Assembly: GCA_035499215.1 (NCBI GenBank)
Contig: DATJZH010000065.1
Span: forward strand, 1 to 16,359
Reading direction: 5' to 3'
From: DATJZH01 sp035499215
Lineage (GTDB): Bacteria > Actinomycetota > Actinomycetes > Streptosporangiales > Streptosporangiaceae
DNA: 16,359 nt
The position numbers and the translations under genes were made by a program. Of the stretch, positions 7,787-14,455 are shown piece by piece. Position 1 is the first letter of the stretch. Every line of letters starts with the position of its first letter. The notes under the pieces were generated by a model that was not told the origin of the DNA, made no database searches, and worked only from the letters and a program-made list of their open reading frames with translations.

Positions 7787-8812
7787 TCATGGCGGCCCCG
7801 GCAGCTGGCCCGATGTGCCGATCGACTCGACATACCAGCTGCCGCCGCGCCGGATGACCGTCATGTCGTAGGTCATCTCCAGGCTGGCGCGCGCGGCAGC
7901 AACCGAGGAAGCCGCGGCGGAGCCCTGCGCAGGCGGGACCCGCCATACCACCACGGCGGTTATGTGCCGTGTCGGGCCGCCGCTCGGGACATTGAGCTGC
8001 GAGATGCTGCTGAAGGTAACAGCGTTGCCCAGGCCGGTGACCTGTGCGCCGGGAGCCAGGAACCGGGCCAGCGTCACCTTGTTCCCGCTGGCAAATGCCT
8101 GGAAAAAGGCGGGCAGCTGATTCAGCAGCGCCGTCTGAGCCGCATCGTCAGTCGAGACGGCGGCCGCCTGCGGCGGGGCGGCTCGCGCGGGAGCCGAAAG
8201 AAACGCAGGTTCGCCCGAAATGATCAGGCCGCCGCCCGATGAATACACCGGTACGCCAAGTTCCAGCAGGTGGCCGCCGTTGACCAGGGCAAGAAGCGTG
8301 ACCATCGCCTGATGCGGGTTCTGCACCTGGATTCGCGCGACCTGCTCGGATTTCAGGTTCTGCGATCCGGCACCATTCCAGCCGAGCTGGGAATCGCTTC
8401 CGGGCGGCAGGAACGCCGCTAGCGCGTTCCGGCGCTGCGTCGCCGTAGCCGGGCTGTAGTTGAGGTAGACATTGCCGAACTGCAGCGCGTACGCCTCCGC
8501 CAGTGTCGCAGGGAATCCGCTGTTCGCGGGCACGGCGGACGTGCGCACGGCGGTGGTCGCGGGCGGGCCCGTCACCATCGCCGTGACGCCGCGGTAGCCG
8601 ATGAGCAGCAGCAGCGTCCATGCCACCCCGCGCCCGAGCCAGACCAGCCACCTGCCGCCCGAACCGCGATTCTGCCGGGACTGCCGCTGCCCGGCCAGGG
8701 GACCCAGCAGTCGGCTGGATGGCGCCGGCGGTCCGGGCAGCGCCTCATCGTCTGCGGCCGTATCGTCTGCAGCCGTTGGCTGTCCGCGCTCGAGGGTCGC
8801 CCTGCGCACCAT
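7787..8812 (-). CDS. TcpC/VirB8-like conjugation protein (ConB type)
   Basis: This 341-residue protein has a polar cytoplasmic N-terminus (1-52), one membrane helix (about 55-80, WLVWLGRGVAWTLLLLIGYR) and two soluble extracytoplasmic domains. The first (about 103-200) begins FPATLAEAYALQFGNVYLNY; the second (about 222-335) contains LLNQLPAFFQAFASGNKVTL and ends with RRGGSWYVESI. Two consecutive NTF2-like domains behind a single helix is the known architecture of TcpC from pCW3, a VirB8-type bitopic pore component. The start at 8812 is chosen because GGAGG lies 4 nt upstream. The frame is open to a GTG at 8977, but that start has no ribosome site and the extra 55 residues are Arg-rich with no recognisable domain. 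It appears to be the first gene of the operon. Confidence 0.88.
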   Translation of the reverse strand: MVRRATLERGQPTAADDTAADDEALPGPPAPSSRLLGPLAGQRQSRQNRGSGGRWLVWLGRGVAWTLLLLIGYRGVTAMVTGPPATTAVRTSAVPANSGFPATLAEAYALQFGNVYLNYSPATATQRRNALAAFLPPGSDSQLGWNGAGSQNLKSEQVARIQVQNPHQAMVTLLALVNGGHLLELGVPVYSSGGGLIISGEPAFLSAPARAAPPQAAAVSTDDAAQTALLNQLPAFFQAFASGNKVTLARFLAPGAQVTGLGNAVTFSSISQLNVPSGGPTRHITAVVVWRVPPAQGSAAASSVAAARASLEMTYDMTVIRRGGSWYVESIGTSGQLPGPP

Positions 8813-8816
8813 CGCA

Positions 8817-8821
8817 CCTCC
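8817..8821 (-). promoter_or_regulatory. Ribosome binding site deciding the TcpC-like start
   Basis: GGAGG on the minus strand, 4 nt before ATG 8812. It supports the shorter reading of this gene against the upstream GTG at 8977, which has only TGACTG in front of it. Confidence 0.65.
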
Positions 8822-8983
8822 GCTCGCCCTTCTGCGCCTGCGCAGCAAGGTGTTGCGGCGCACCCTTGCCCGTCTGGGGCACCATTCTGCGGCAAAACGC
8901 CCAGCCAACCGGCCATTGAGCGTGCCGGCGCGTCGGCGCGCCGCGCCGCGGCCCGGCAGCGGCGAGGACGCCATCACCAGTCA

Positions 8984-9016
8984 TGTGACGACGCGAGGTG
9001 TGACAATCGCTGTGAC
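8984..9016. promoter_or_regulatory. Three directly repeated TGTGAC hexamers upstream of the conjugation operon
   Basis: TGTGAC occurs at 8984-8989, 8999-9004 and 9011-9016, always in the same orientation (GTCACA read in operon direction), with start-to-start spacing of 15 and 12 bp. The array lies 170-200 bp before the first operon gene and after the stop of the protease gene. Direct hexamer repeats at about one or one and a half helix turns could be binding sites for a regulator or an activator next to a promoter; this is inference. I see no clear -35/-10 pair for the operon. Confidence 0.4.
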
Positions 9017-9039
9017 AGCCTGCCTGCCTGAGAGGCTAA

Positions 9040-9051
9040 ATCTGTACAGAT
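9040..9051. promoter_or_regulatory. Perfect 12-bp palindrome, possible operator or part of a terminator
   Basis: ATCTGTACAGAT is perfectly self-complementary and lies in an AT-richer island 25 nt after the stop of the protease gene and 230 nt before the first conjugation gene. It could bind a dimeric repressor of the operon. A weak stem (AGCCT/AGGCT, 9017-9037) is adjacent, so a role in ending transcription of the protease gene is an alternative, although no U-run follows. Confidence 0.4.
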
Positions 9052-9075
9052 GGTTATGAAATTCCGGAAGGCACG

Positions 9076-11265
9076 TCAGGCGTTCGCCGTGCGGCCGACG
9101 GCAGTGATGATCCAGGCCAAGACAAACGCCTCCTCGCGCCAGGCGTCGTACCGGCCGCTGCGGCCGCCGTGCCCGGCCGTCATCTCGGTTTTGAGCAGAA
9201 ACGGGCCGCCGCGGGCGTGCGCCTGCAGCCGAGCGATCCACTTGGCGGGCTCGCGGTAGAGCACTCTGGTGTCGTTGAGGCTGGTGATGGCGAGGATCGG
9301 CGGGTACGTCGCGCCCGTGTTAATGTTCTCGTACGGCGAGTAGGACTTGATGTACCGGTAGACCTCGGGATCGTGCAGCGGGTCGCCCCATTCCTCCCAC
9401 TCGGTCACCGTCAGCGGCAGCGACGGGTCGAGGATGGAAGTCAGCGCGTCCACGAAGGGGACCTGGGCGACAACGCCGCCGAACGCCTCGGGGGCGATGT
9501 TCGCCGCCGCGCCCACCAGCAGACCGCCGGCCGAGCCGCCGCGCGCGACCACACGATCCGGCGATGTCCACCCTCCGCTGACCACGTGCCGTGCGCTCGC
9601 GACGAAATCGGTAAAGGTGTTGATCTTGCGCAGCATCTTCCCGTGGTCGTACCAGCGGCGGCCCATTTCGCCGCCGCCGCGGATGTGCGCGATCGCGTAC
9701 ACGAAGCCGCGGTCGAGCAGGGACAGCCGCGGCACGGAGAAGGCGGGATCGGCTGAGATCTCGTAGCTGCCGTAGCCGTAGAGCAGGAACGGCGAGCTGC
9801 CATCACGCGGCGTTCCCTTCCGGCAGACCAGCGAGAGCGGAATCCTCGTGCCGTCGTCGGCGGTCGCCCATTCGCGGTACTGCTCGTAGCCGGCCGGGTC
9901 GTACTCGCGGCCGTCAGGCAGCGGCAGCACCGGCCGGCGGCGCAGCAGCGTGAGCTCGCCGGTCGCCATGCCGCAGTCGTAGACCGAGTCAGGGGTGATC
10001 ATGGACACGAAGCTGAGCCGGTAGGTGTCCGACGCATATTCCGGGTTGGATCCGGGCGAGACGAGGTAGACCGGCTCGCCGAAGGCGACCTCATGCGCGC
10101 TGCCGTCGGCGCGCAGGATCCGCAGGCCGGTCAGGCCGTCCCGGCGGAAGTAGACCACCAGGTAGCCGGCGAAGGCGTCGACGCCGAGCAGTCGCATGTC
10201 GTCGCGATGCGGCACCACCGCCGTCGCCGCTGACGGGTCGGTCACGGGCGCGGCGGCCAGCTCGAAGTTCTCGGCCTCGTCGTTGTGCAGGATCAGCAGC
10301 CGGTCGCTGCCGTCGGCGGCGATCTGGTGATCGACCTGGTACTCAACGCCCTGGCGGCGCGGCAGCACGACGGCGAACTCGCCGCCGGGATCGCCCGCGT
10401 CCAGCAGCCGGGACTCGCTGGTCAGCTTGCTTGACGCGGAGATGACGAGGTACCGCTCGCTGCGGGTCAGCCGGACGTGAACCCAGAAGCGCTCGTCCGG
10501 CTCCTCGAACACGATCTCGTCGTCGGCAGCCGGAGACCCGATCAGGTGCCGCCAGACCCGGCAGGGCCGCCAGGCCTCATCCACGGTGAGGTAGAACAGC
10601 GCGGACGCGTCCCGCGACCACGCGCAGCCGTAGAAGGTGTCGGGTATCTCGTCGGCGGCCGTCTGGCCCGTCACCAGGTCCTTGACCCGCAGCGTGAATC
10701 GCTCGCTGCCGGCGAAGTCGGTTGAGTAGGCGAGCAGCCGCCCGTCCGGGCTGACGTCGTAGGCGCCGAGCGCGAAGAACTGCCCGTCGCCCGCCAGCTC
10801 GTTTGCGTCGAGGAGCACGTCCTCGCCCGCCAGCGGCGCGCCGTCCGGTGTCATCGGCGGCCCGGCGTCGTCCGGGCGGACCGCGCGGCGGCAGAACACC
10901 GGGTACTGCTTGCCCTGCTGCGTCCTGGCGTAGTACCACCAGCCGCCTTTGCGGGCGGGAACCGACAGGTCGCTCTCCTGCGTGCGAGCCTTGATTTCAG
11001 CAAAAACTGTCTCGCGCAGCCCACCCTGGCCCGCCGTGCTCGCCTCGGTGTAGGCGTTTTGCGCCTCGAGGAAGTCAATCGTCAGCGGATTCTGCTTGTC
11101 GGCCAGCCAGGCATACTCGTCGACGACGGTGTCGCCGTGATGAGTGCGGTCGACCGGGATCCGCTGAGCCGGCGGCGGGGCCGGCCTCGCCGGGCCGGCG
11201 CTCGCCGGGCCCGCAATCGCAGGGTCGGAAGTCAGGCCGGTACCGTTCGTCGGCTCGCTGCTCAT
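9076..11265 (-). CDS. ptrB: Oligopeptidase B (protease II), S9A family serine peptidase
   Basis: A 729-residue cytosolic prolyl-oligopeptidase-family enzyme that cleaves short peptides after basic residues (Arg/Lys). The N-terminal beta-propeller part spans about residues 100-450. The alpha/beta-hydrolase part starts near 480 (PFLLYGYGSYEISADPAFS) and contains AHIRGGGEMGRRWYDHGK, the nucleophile motif ARGGSAGG (Ser578), LNDTRVLY (Asp665) and TAGHGG (His699), giving a full catalytic triad. EWEEWGDP is also typical of oligopeptidase B. The length fits the family (about 690-730 aa). ATG 11265 is preferred over the in-frame GTG at 11337 because a TAGACT hexamer sits 8 nt upstream of it, as in leaderless actinobacterial genes. 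It sits between conjugation genes and the recombinase and has no obvious link to transfer; it may be a host gene or cargo. Confidence 0.95.
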   Translation of the reverse strand: MSSEPTNGTGLTSDPAIAGPASAGPARPAPPPAQRIPVDRTHHGDTVVDEYAWLADKQNPLTIDFLEAQNAYTEASTAGQGGLRETVFAEIKARTQESDLSVPARKGGWWYYARTQQGKQYPVFCRRAVRPDDAGPPMTPDGAPLAGEDVLLDANELAGDGQFFALGAYDVSPDGRLLAYSTDFAGSERFTLRVKDLVTGQTAADEIPDTFYGCAWSRDASALFYLTVDEAWRPCRVWRHLIGSPAADDEIVFEEPDERFWVHVRLTRSERYLVISASSKLTSESRLLDAGDPGGEFAVVLPRRQGVEYQVDHQIAADGSDRLLILHNDEAENFELAAAPVTDPSAATAVVPHRDDMRLLGVDAFAGYLVVYFRRDGLTGLRILRADGSAHEVAFGEPVYLVSPGSNPEYASDTYRLSFVSMITPDSVYDCGMATGELTLLRRRPVLPLPDGREYDPAGYEQYREWATADDGTRIPLSLVCRKGTPRDGSSPFLLYGYGSYEISADPAFSVPRLSLLDRGFVYAIAHIRGGGEMGRRWYDHGKMLRKINTFTDFVASARHVVSGGWTSPDRVVARGGSAGGLLVGAAANIAPEAFGGVVAQVPFVDALTSILDPSLPLTVTEWEEWGDPLHDPEVYRYIKSYSPYENINTGATYPPILAITSLNDTRVLYREPAKWIARLQAHARGGPFLLKTEMTAGHGGRSGRYDAWREEAFVLAWIITAVGRTANA

Positions 11266-11273
11266 GGCCGGGC

Positions 11274-11279
11274 AGTCTA
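11274..11279 (-). promoter_or_regulatory. -10-like hexamer for a leaderless protease transcript
   Basis: TAGACT on the minus strand ends 8 nt before ATG 11265, the spacing expected if transcription starts at or near the A of the ATG. No Shine-Dalgarno sequence is present (GCCCGGCC before the ATG) and no good -35 hexamer is visible. Confidence 0.5.
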
Positions 11280-11290
11280 GGGGATGGCTA

Positions 11291-11304
11291 CTGCCCCCGG
11301 GCAG
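11291..11304. promoter_or_regulatory. Inverted repeat upstream of the protease gene
   Basis: CTGCCC-CC-GGGCAG, with perfect 6-bp arms, overlaps where the -35 region of the protease promoter would be. It could be an operator; by chance such short GC-rich repeats are not rare in this genome type. Confidence 0.3.
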
Positions 11305-11398
11305 ACCGCGCCCGCCGCGCTTGTTGCCAGACCGCACGCGGAGGTTCCCCGCTGCGCGGGCGCCCGAACGCGCGGCTGGCCGGCGCTGCGGTCAGACG

Positions 11399-11431
11399 TT
11401 GAACCGGAAGCCGACGTGTTTACGATACGAT
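11399..11431 (+). promoter_or_regulatory. Candidate promoter of the serine recombinase gene
   Basis: TTGAAC (11399-11404) is followed after 16 nt by TACGAT (11421-11426). A second, overlapping TACGAT (11426-11431) lies exactly 8 nt before the ATG at 11440. No Shine-Dalgarno sequence precedes the ATG, so the transcript is probably leaderless or has a leader of only a few bases. The stretch is AT-rich compared with its surroundings. Confidence 0.55.
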
Positions 11432-11439
11432 AACACATC

Positions 11440-12849
11440 ATGGAGTCTCAGGTCGTCCGCTGCGCGAGGTACGCCCGGATCAGCCTCGACAGGACGGGCG
11501 ATGAGCACGGCGTCGCCAACCAGCTGGCAGACCAGCAGCGCGCAGCCGATAGCAGGGGCTTCGTGATCGTCTGCACGGAGATCGACAACGACATCTCCGA
11601 CCTGAACGGCAAGCACCGGCCAGGCTACGAGGCGGTGATGGCCGCCGCGGCCCGCGGTGAGATCGACGTGATCCTCGTGTTCCAGACCTCCCGCTTCTGG
11701 CGTAGCCGACGGGAGCGGGCCGAGGGGATAGAGATCCTCCGCAAAGCCGGGGTCTCCCTCATCGCCACCAAGGGGCCGTCGCTGGACATGAGCACCGCCT
11801 ACGGCCGAGGCATGGCCGGCCTGCTCGGGGAGTTCGACACGATGGAAAGCGAGGTGAAGGCCGAGCGGCAACAGCTCGCCGCGTTCCATCGGGCAGAGAA
11901 CGGTCAGCCTCCAGCTGGGGTGCGGCTTACCGGGTACACGATGGCGGGCGTGGTAGTCGAGCACGAAGCCCTGGTGGTAGGGCAGATGTTCACCCGGTTC
12001 CACGCGGGCGACTCGCTGCGTGGCATTGTCGCCTGGCTGACCGAGCAGGGAGTGCCCACCAGGTCCGGTCGGCCGTGGAATCCGTCCAGCGTCCGGACCA
12101 TCTTCACTAACCCGCGGTATGCGGGCCGTGTCGTCTATCACGGGCAGTATCCGGGTGAGGTCAACGGCAAGCTGGGGGCATGGCCGCCGCTGGTAGAGGA
12201 ATGGCTGTTCGATGCGGTGCAGGCCACGCTGTCCGACCCGCGCCGCCGGAAGCAGGTTGGCACCGACCGCAAGCACCTCGGGTCTGGCCTCTACCTGTGC
12301 GGCCTATGTGATCATCCTGTCCGAGCGCACACGTCAACTCAGAATGGCAGGCAGCGGCTGCGCTACAGGTGCCCCGTTGATGGGCATGTCACCCGCAGCG
12401 CGGCGCAGATTGATGATCTGGTGCTCCGGGCGGTACGCGCCCGGCTGGCGAAACCTGACCTGAGAAATCTGCTGGCTAAACCGGCTGGCAAGGAAGCGCG
12501 AAAGGCCGCAGAGGAGATTAGGCGGCTACGCGGCAGGCTGGAGCAGACCCGGCTGGACTATGACAACGACCTGATCGACGGCGCCCGGTACAAAGCCAAG
12601 ACGGCGAAGTTGCAGGCCCAGATCGACATGGCGGAGGTAGCGCAAGTCCGGCTGATGGCAGGCTCGGAAGTCGCCGGAACGCTCACCGCGCCCGATCCGG
12701 TCGCGGCGTTTGACCGGGCACCACTCGGCGCGCAGCGTGAGGTGATCACGTTCCTGATGACCGTCCGCCTTGATCCGGCGCCCCGCGGCCGCCACTTCCG
12801 CCCGGAGTCGGTGCGGATCGACTGGCGGGAGCATGGCGGCACCGGTTGA
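11440..12849 (+). CDS. Large serine recombinase (site-specific integrase)
   Basis: A 469-residue recombinase that would integrate or excise a mobile element by double-strand exchange at short att sites. The N-terminal resolvase domain (about 5-150) starts with RCARYARIS, where Ser15 is the predicted nucleophile, and continues with ANQLADQQ, VFQTSRFWRSRRERAEG (catalytic-site arginines) and MAGLLGEFDTMESE. The recombinase domain (about 155-260) includes RPWNPSSVRTIFTNPRYAG. A zinc-ribbon follows: C287-x2-C290 and C311-x4-H316. A coiled-coil segment lies at about 350-405 (ARKAAEEIRRLRGRLEQTRL). All parts of a functional enzyme are present and the length fits the smaller members of the family. 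The nearby AT-rich promoter suggests active expression. It may serve the conjugation genes at the left or the decayed module at the right; no att site could be recognised. Confidence 0.95.
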   Translation: MESQVVRCARYARISLDRTGDEHGVANQLADQQRAADSRGFVIVCTEIDNDISDLNGKHRPGYEAVMAAAARGEIDVILVFQTSRFWRSRRERAEGIEILRKAGVSLIATKGPSLDMSTAYGRGMAGLLGEFDTMESEVKAERQQLAAFHRAENGQPPAGVRLTGYTMAGVVVEHEALVVGQMFTRFHAGDSLRGIVAWLTEQGVPTRSGRPWNPSSVRTIFTNPRYAGRVVYHGQYPGEVNGKLGAWPPLVEEWLFDAVQATLSDPRRRKQVGTDRKHLGSGLYLCGLCDHPVRAHTSTQNGRQRLRYRCPVDGHVTRSAAQIDDLVLRAVRARLAKPDLRNLLAKPAGKEARKAAEEIRRLRGRLEQTRLDYDNDLIDGARYKAKTAKLQAQIDMAEVAQVRLMAGSEVAGTLTAPDPVAAFDRAPLGAQREVITFLMTVRLDPAPRGRHFRPESVRIDWREHGGTG

Positions 12850-13280
12850 CCGCACGGCGTTTGCACGGCGGTTGCGCCTGGCGAGCGCGTCAGCCTGCAC
12901 GGGGTCATGCTTCGTCGGTGATAGCGGTCAGCAGTGCCGCGAGATGAGCCCGCGCATCGGCGGACAGCTGCGGCGCGTCGGCGACAAGCTTTGCTATGTG
13001 CTCCGCGATCGCATCGCGGACAGGCATGGGCTCGCTCGGCCGGGATCGCTCACTGTCGGCTGGATCGCGGGGCGGCGGGACCTGTGCGAGCAGGTGAGAT
13101 CGCGGTGTACCTTCCGGCCCCCTGTCGTCATGGCGGCCTGGTCAGCAAGGGTCATCGTCACTGTCTCGAAGGTCCTATCTCGCCCTGCTTCGCCTCAAAA
13201 GACTCACATGTCTCTTGTCTCACTCAAGTTTGACAGAGAGGGGCGAGCTGAGCCGCGTATGCCTCGCGGTCCAGGTCAAG
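12850..13280. other. Gap of 430 bp after the recombinase, with a weak minus-strand ORF remnant
   Basis: No full gene is convincing here. On the minus strand a 40-codon frame from ATG 13027 to the stop at 12905 (MPVRDAIAEHIAKLVADAPQ at its start, ending LLTAITDEA) has coding-like codon use, and the frame stays open upstream to about 13150. Another frame upstream begins MTLADQAAMTTGG, so this may be one short gene broken by a frameshift. The stretch 13190-13245 is AT-richer than its surroundings and rich in TCTC/CTCAC words. Confidence 0.35.
13002..13020. repeat. Perfect 8-bp inverted repeat with a 3-nt loop
   Basis: TCCGCGAT-CGC-ATCGCGGA forms a perfect hairpin. It lies inside the weak minus-strand ORF, where it encodes RDAIAE-like sequence, so it could be coincidental; it might also be a binding or recombination site next to the recombinase gene. 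Confidence 0.3.
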
Positions 13281-13487
13281 CTAGTACGGCGCGGCCGGAC
13301 CTCTGGGGGATGCTGCGTCGAGCGCATTAGCCACCGTGCGGGCTAGGGCCTCGAAGCGCCCGGCGAGGTCGAGGTCACCTTTCAGCCCTGCCTGGTCGAG
13401 CCTGCGGGTGAGTATGCGGACCTGGCCGCGGAGTGCTGCGAGCTGGATGGCCATTGCCGCGACCGTTGGGTCGGGGGTTTCGGTCAT
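13281..13487 (-). CDS. Small helical protein, last gene of the decayed mobilisation operon
   Basis: A 68-residue protein of unknown function. It starts MTETPDPTVAAMAIQLAALR and reads on as a charged amphipathic helix (GQVRILTRRLDQAG, RFEALARTVANALDAA), probably a short coiled coil, ending PRGPAAPY. The ATG at 13487 overlaps the stop of the upstream coupling-protein remnant as ATGA, the pattern of translational coupling. Unlike its upstream neighbours the frame is intact. Position beside a VirD4/TraD-like remnant suggests an accessory role in plasmid or integrative-element transfer, but no motif proves it. Confidence 0.6.
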   Translation of the reverse strand: MTETPDPTVAAMAIQLAALRGQVRILTRRLDQAGLKGDLDLAGRFEALARTVANALDAASPRGPAAPY

Positions 13488-13925
13488 GCAGCCTCGCCTT
13501 CGGCCCCGGGCTTGATCTGGGGCAGTGCGACGGGTTCGGGCGGGGGCACGTAGGCGGGCGGGTTGGCCCGCAGCCGGAACCAGGTGCGGCGCCATGCGGG
13601 GCGGACCTTGACCGCGAGGGGTGAGCGGTTCGTGGCCAGGACCAGGACCAGGGCCCGGGATTCGGGCAGCTGCCGCAGGTAGGCGACCAGGACGACGGGC
13701 AGGGCCATCTCTCCGCGGTACATCCCGGCGAGCTTGGAGATCTCCTCGGCCATCTCGGCGTCGCTGTTTGCCGCCGAGCACGATCTTGGTCCCGGCCAGG
13801 CCCATATCGCCCTGGCGGCGTCCGGGCCGTACCGGACCCGGAGCTGGGCGGGGGTGTGCACGATGAAGCTTGGATGCCGTACCCGGCCGAGGTGGCCAGC
13901 CGGTCGGCCAGCGGGAAACCTGTAT
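13484..13925 (-). pseudogene. Remnant of a VirD4/TraD-like coupling protein (C-terminal, TraM-recognition part)
   Basis: Joining three frames gives a recognisable C-terminal domain of a conjugative coupling protein. In order: LADRLATSAGYGIQ (one frame), FIVHTPAQLRVRYGPDAARA (second frame), LAGTKIVLGG (third frame), then NSDAEMAEEISKLAGMYRG back in the second frame and on to the stop, with VAYLRQLPESRALVL and KVRPAWRRTWFRLRANPPAY. At least three small indels break it between about 13870 and 13765. The pattern of GIQ, a helix, TKIVLGG and then a late strand is that of the VirD4/TraD family, whose full members are pumps bringing DNA to the channel. The Walker A and B motifs are absent, so only the C-terminal third remains. 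The gene cannot be functional as read. Its stop overlaps the start of the 68-residue gene. Confidence 0.75.
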
Positions 13926-14241
13926 ATGGGTCTCGTGCTGGGTGCGCAGCCGCGTGACGAAGGTGCCCGTCCGGTCGGCGTGGCGGGCTTCGGCGCGTGC
14001 GGCGGCCTGGTCGGCCCGCAGGCCCAGCCAGGCGGCGAGGTCCCGTAGTGTCGCGGCGCGTCTGGCTGGGCGTTGATCTTGTCGGCCCAGGCTCGGACGG
14101 CTGCGGCCCGTTCGGTCTCGGCCTGGTAGGTGGCGAGCGCCGCCGGTCCCGTTCGGCCCTGGCGCCGAGGTGGTCTGACATCAGCCATTCGTAGAACGCG
14201 TCGTCGGTCACGTCTCGGCCGTGCAGCCCGGCGCCGCTCAC
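13926..14241 (-). pseudogene. Frameshifted remnant of an unidentified helical protein, joined to the coupling-protein remnant
   Basis: From a GTG at 14241 (overlapping the previous stop as GTGA) the reading runs in one frame as DAFYEWLMSDHL, shifts to a second frame as LATYQAETERAAAVRAWADK, and then to a third as TLRDLAAWLGLRADQAAARA and FVTRLRTQHETHI. The pieces are well coding and mainly alpha-helical, but I do not recognise the family. Two frameshifts lie at about 14160 and 14060. The right side of the coupling-protein remnant follows without an intervening stop-start, which suggests that an internal deletion fused two former genes near 13926. The boundary given is approximate. Confidence 0.55.
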
Positions 14242-14258
14242 AGTCCGGCCTCCGGTTC
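14238..14258. repeat. 21-bp near-identical repeat, copy 1 (copy 2 at 14407-14427)
   Basis: TCACAGTCCGGCCTCCGGTTC at 14238-14258 recurs with one mismatch (TCACT for TCACA) at 14407-14427. On the minus strand each copy reads as the end of a coding frame, EPEAGL-stop and EPEAGQ-stop, directly overlapping a GTG start. It therefore looks like a duplicated gene end rather than a random repeat. Confidence 0.7.
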
Positions 14259-14410
14259 GGGCTCGGGTTCCTTCATGCGCGCGTTCAGCCGGTGCATCCC
14301 GCTGTCGGTCGGCGGCAGGGAGATCTCGGTGATTGGTACAGAAAAGTGCGGCCGGTGATGACCGGCTCGCCCGGCTGGGCTTGCAGCGGCCTGCGGGCTG
14401 GCCTGGTCAC
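14238..14410 (-). pseudogene. Short gene broken by a single-base deletion, first gene of the decayed operon
   Basis: GTG at 14410 opens PLQAQPGEPVITGRTFL, and after one missing base near 14340 the sequence continues as VPITEISLPPTDSGMHRLNA and ends EPEPEPEAGL at 14238. Adding one base gives exactly 58 codons including the stop (57 aa), which strongly suggests a simple 1-nt loss. The start overlaps an upstream TGA (AGTGA) and the stop overlaps the next start (GTGA), so it was part of a tightly coupled operon. Function unknown. Confidence 0.6.
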
Positions 14411-14427
14411 TGTCCGGCCTCCGGTTC
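14407..14427. repeat. 21-bp near-identical repeat, copy 2
   Basis: Second copy of the repeat at 14238-14258, with one mismatch. Immediately to its right the coding signal switches to the plus strand, so this copy may mark a rearrangement junction where the upstream part of the minus-strand operon was lost. Confidence 0.65.
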
Positions 14428-14455
14428 CCGCCCGGCCTTCCTGGACGCCCGGGAG

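Noticed and set aside
8813..8977. N-terminal extension of the TcpC-like gene to GTG 8977
   Set aside because: No ribosome site there, and the Arg-rich product resembles no TcpC N-terminus; GGAGG supports 8812.
11392..12276. 294-codon minus-strand frame opposite the serine recombinase
   Set aside because: The plus strand encodes all recombinase motifs; this frame is an antisense shadow.
12850..12872. 8-bp direct repeat GCACGGCG after the recombinase as an att core or terminator
   Set aside because: Too short and GC-rich to be significant, no hairpin with a U-run, and no second flanking copy at the element edge.
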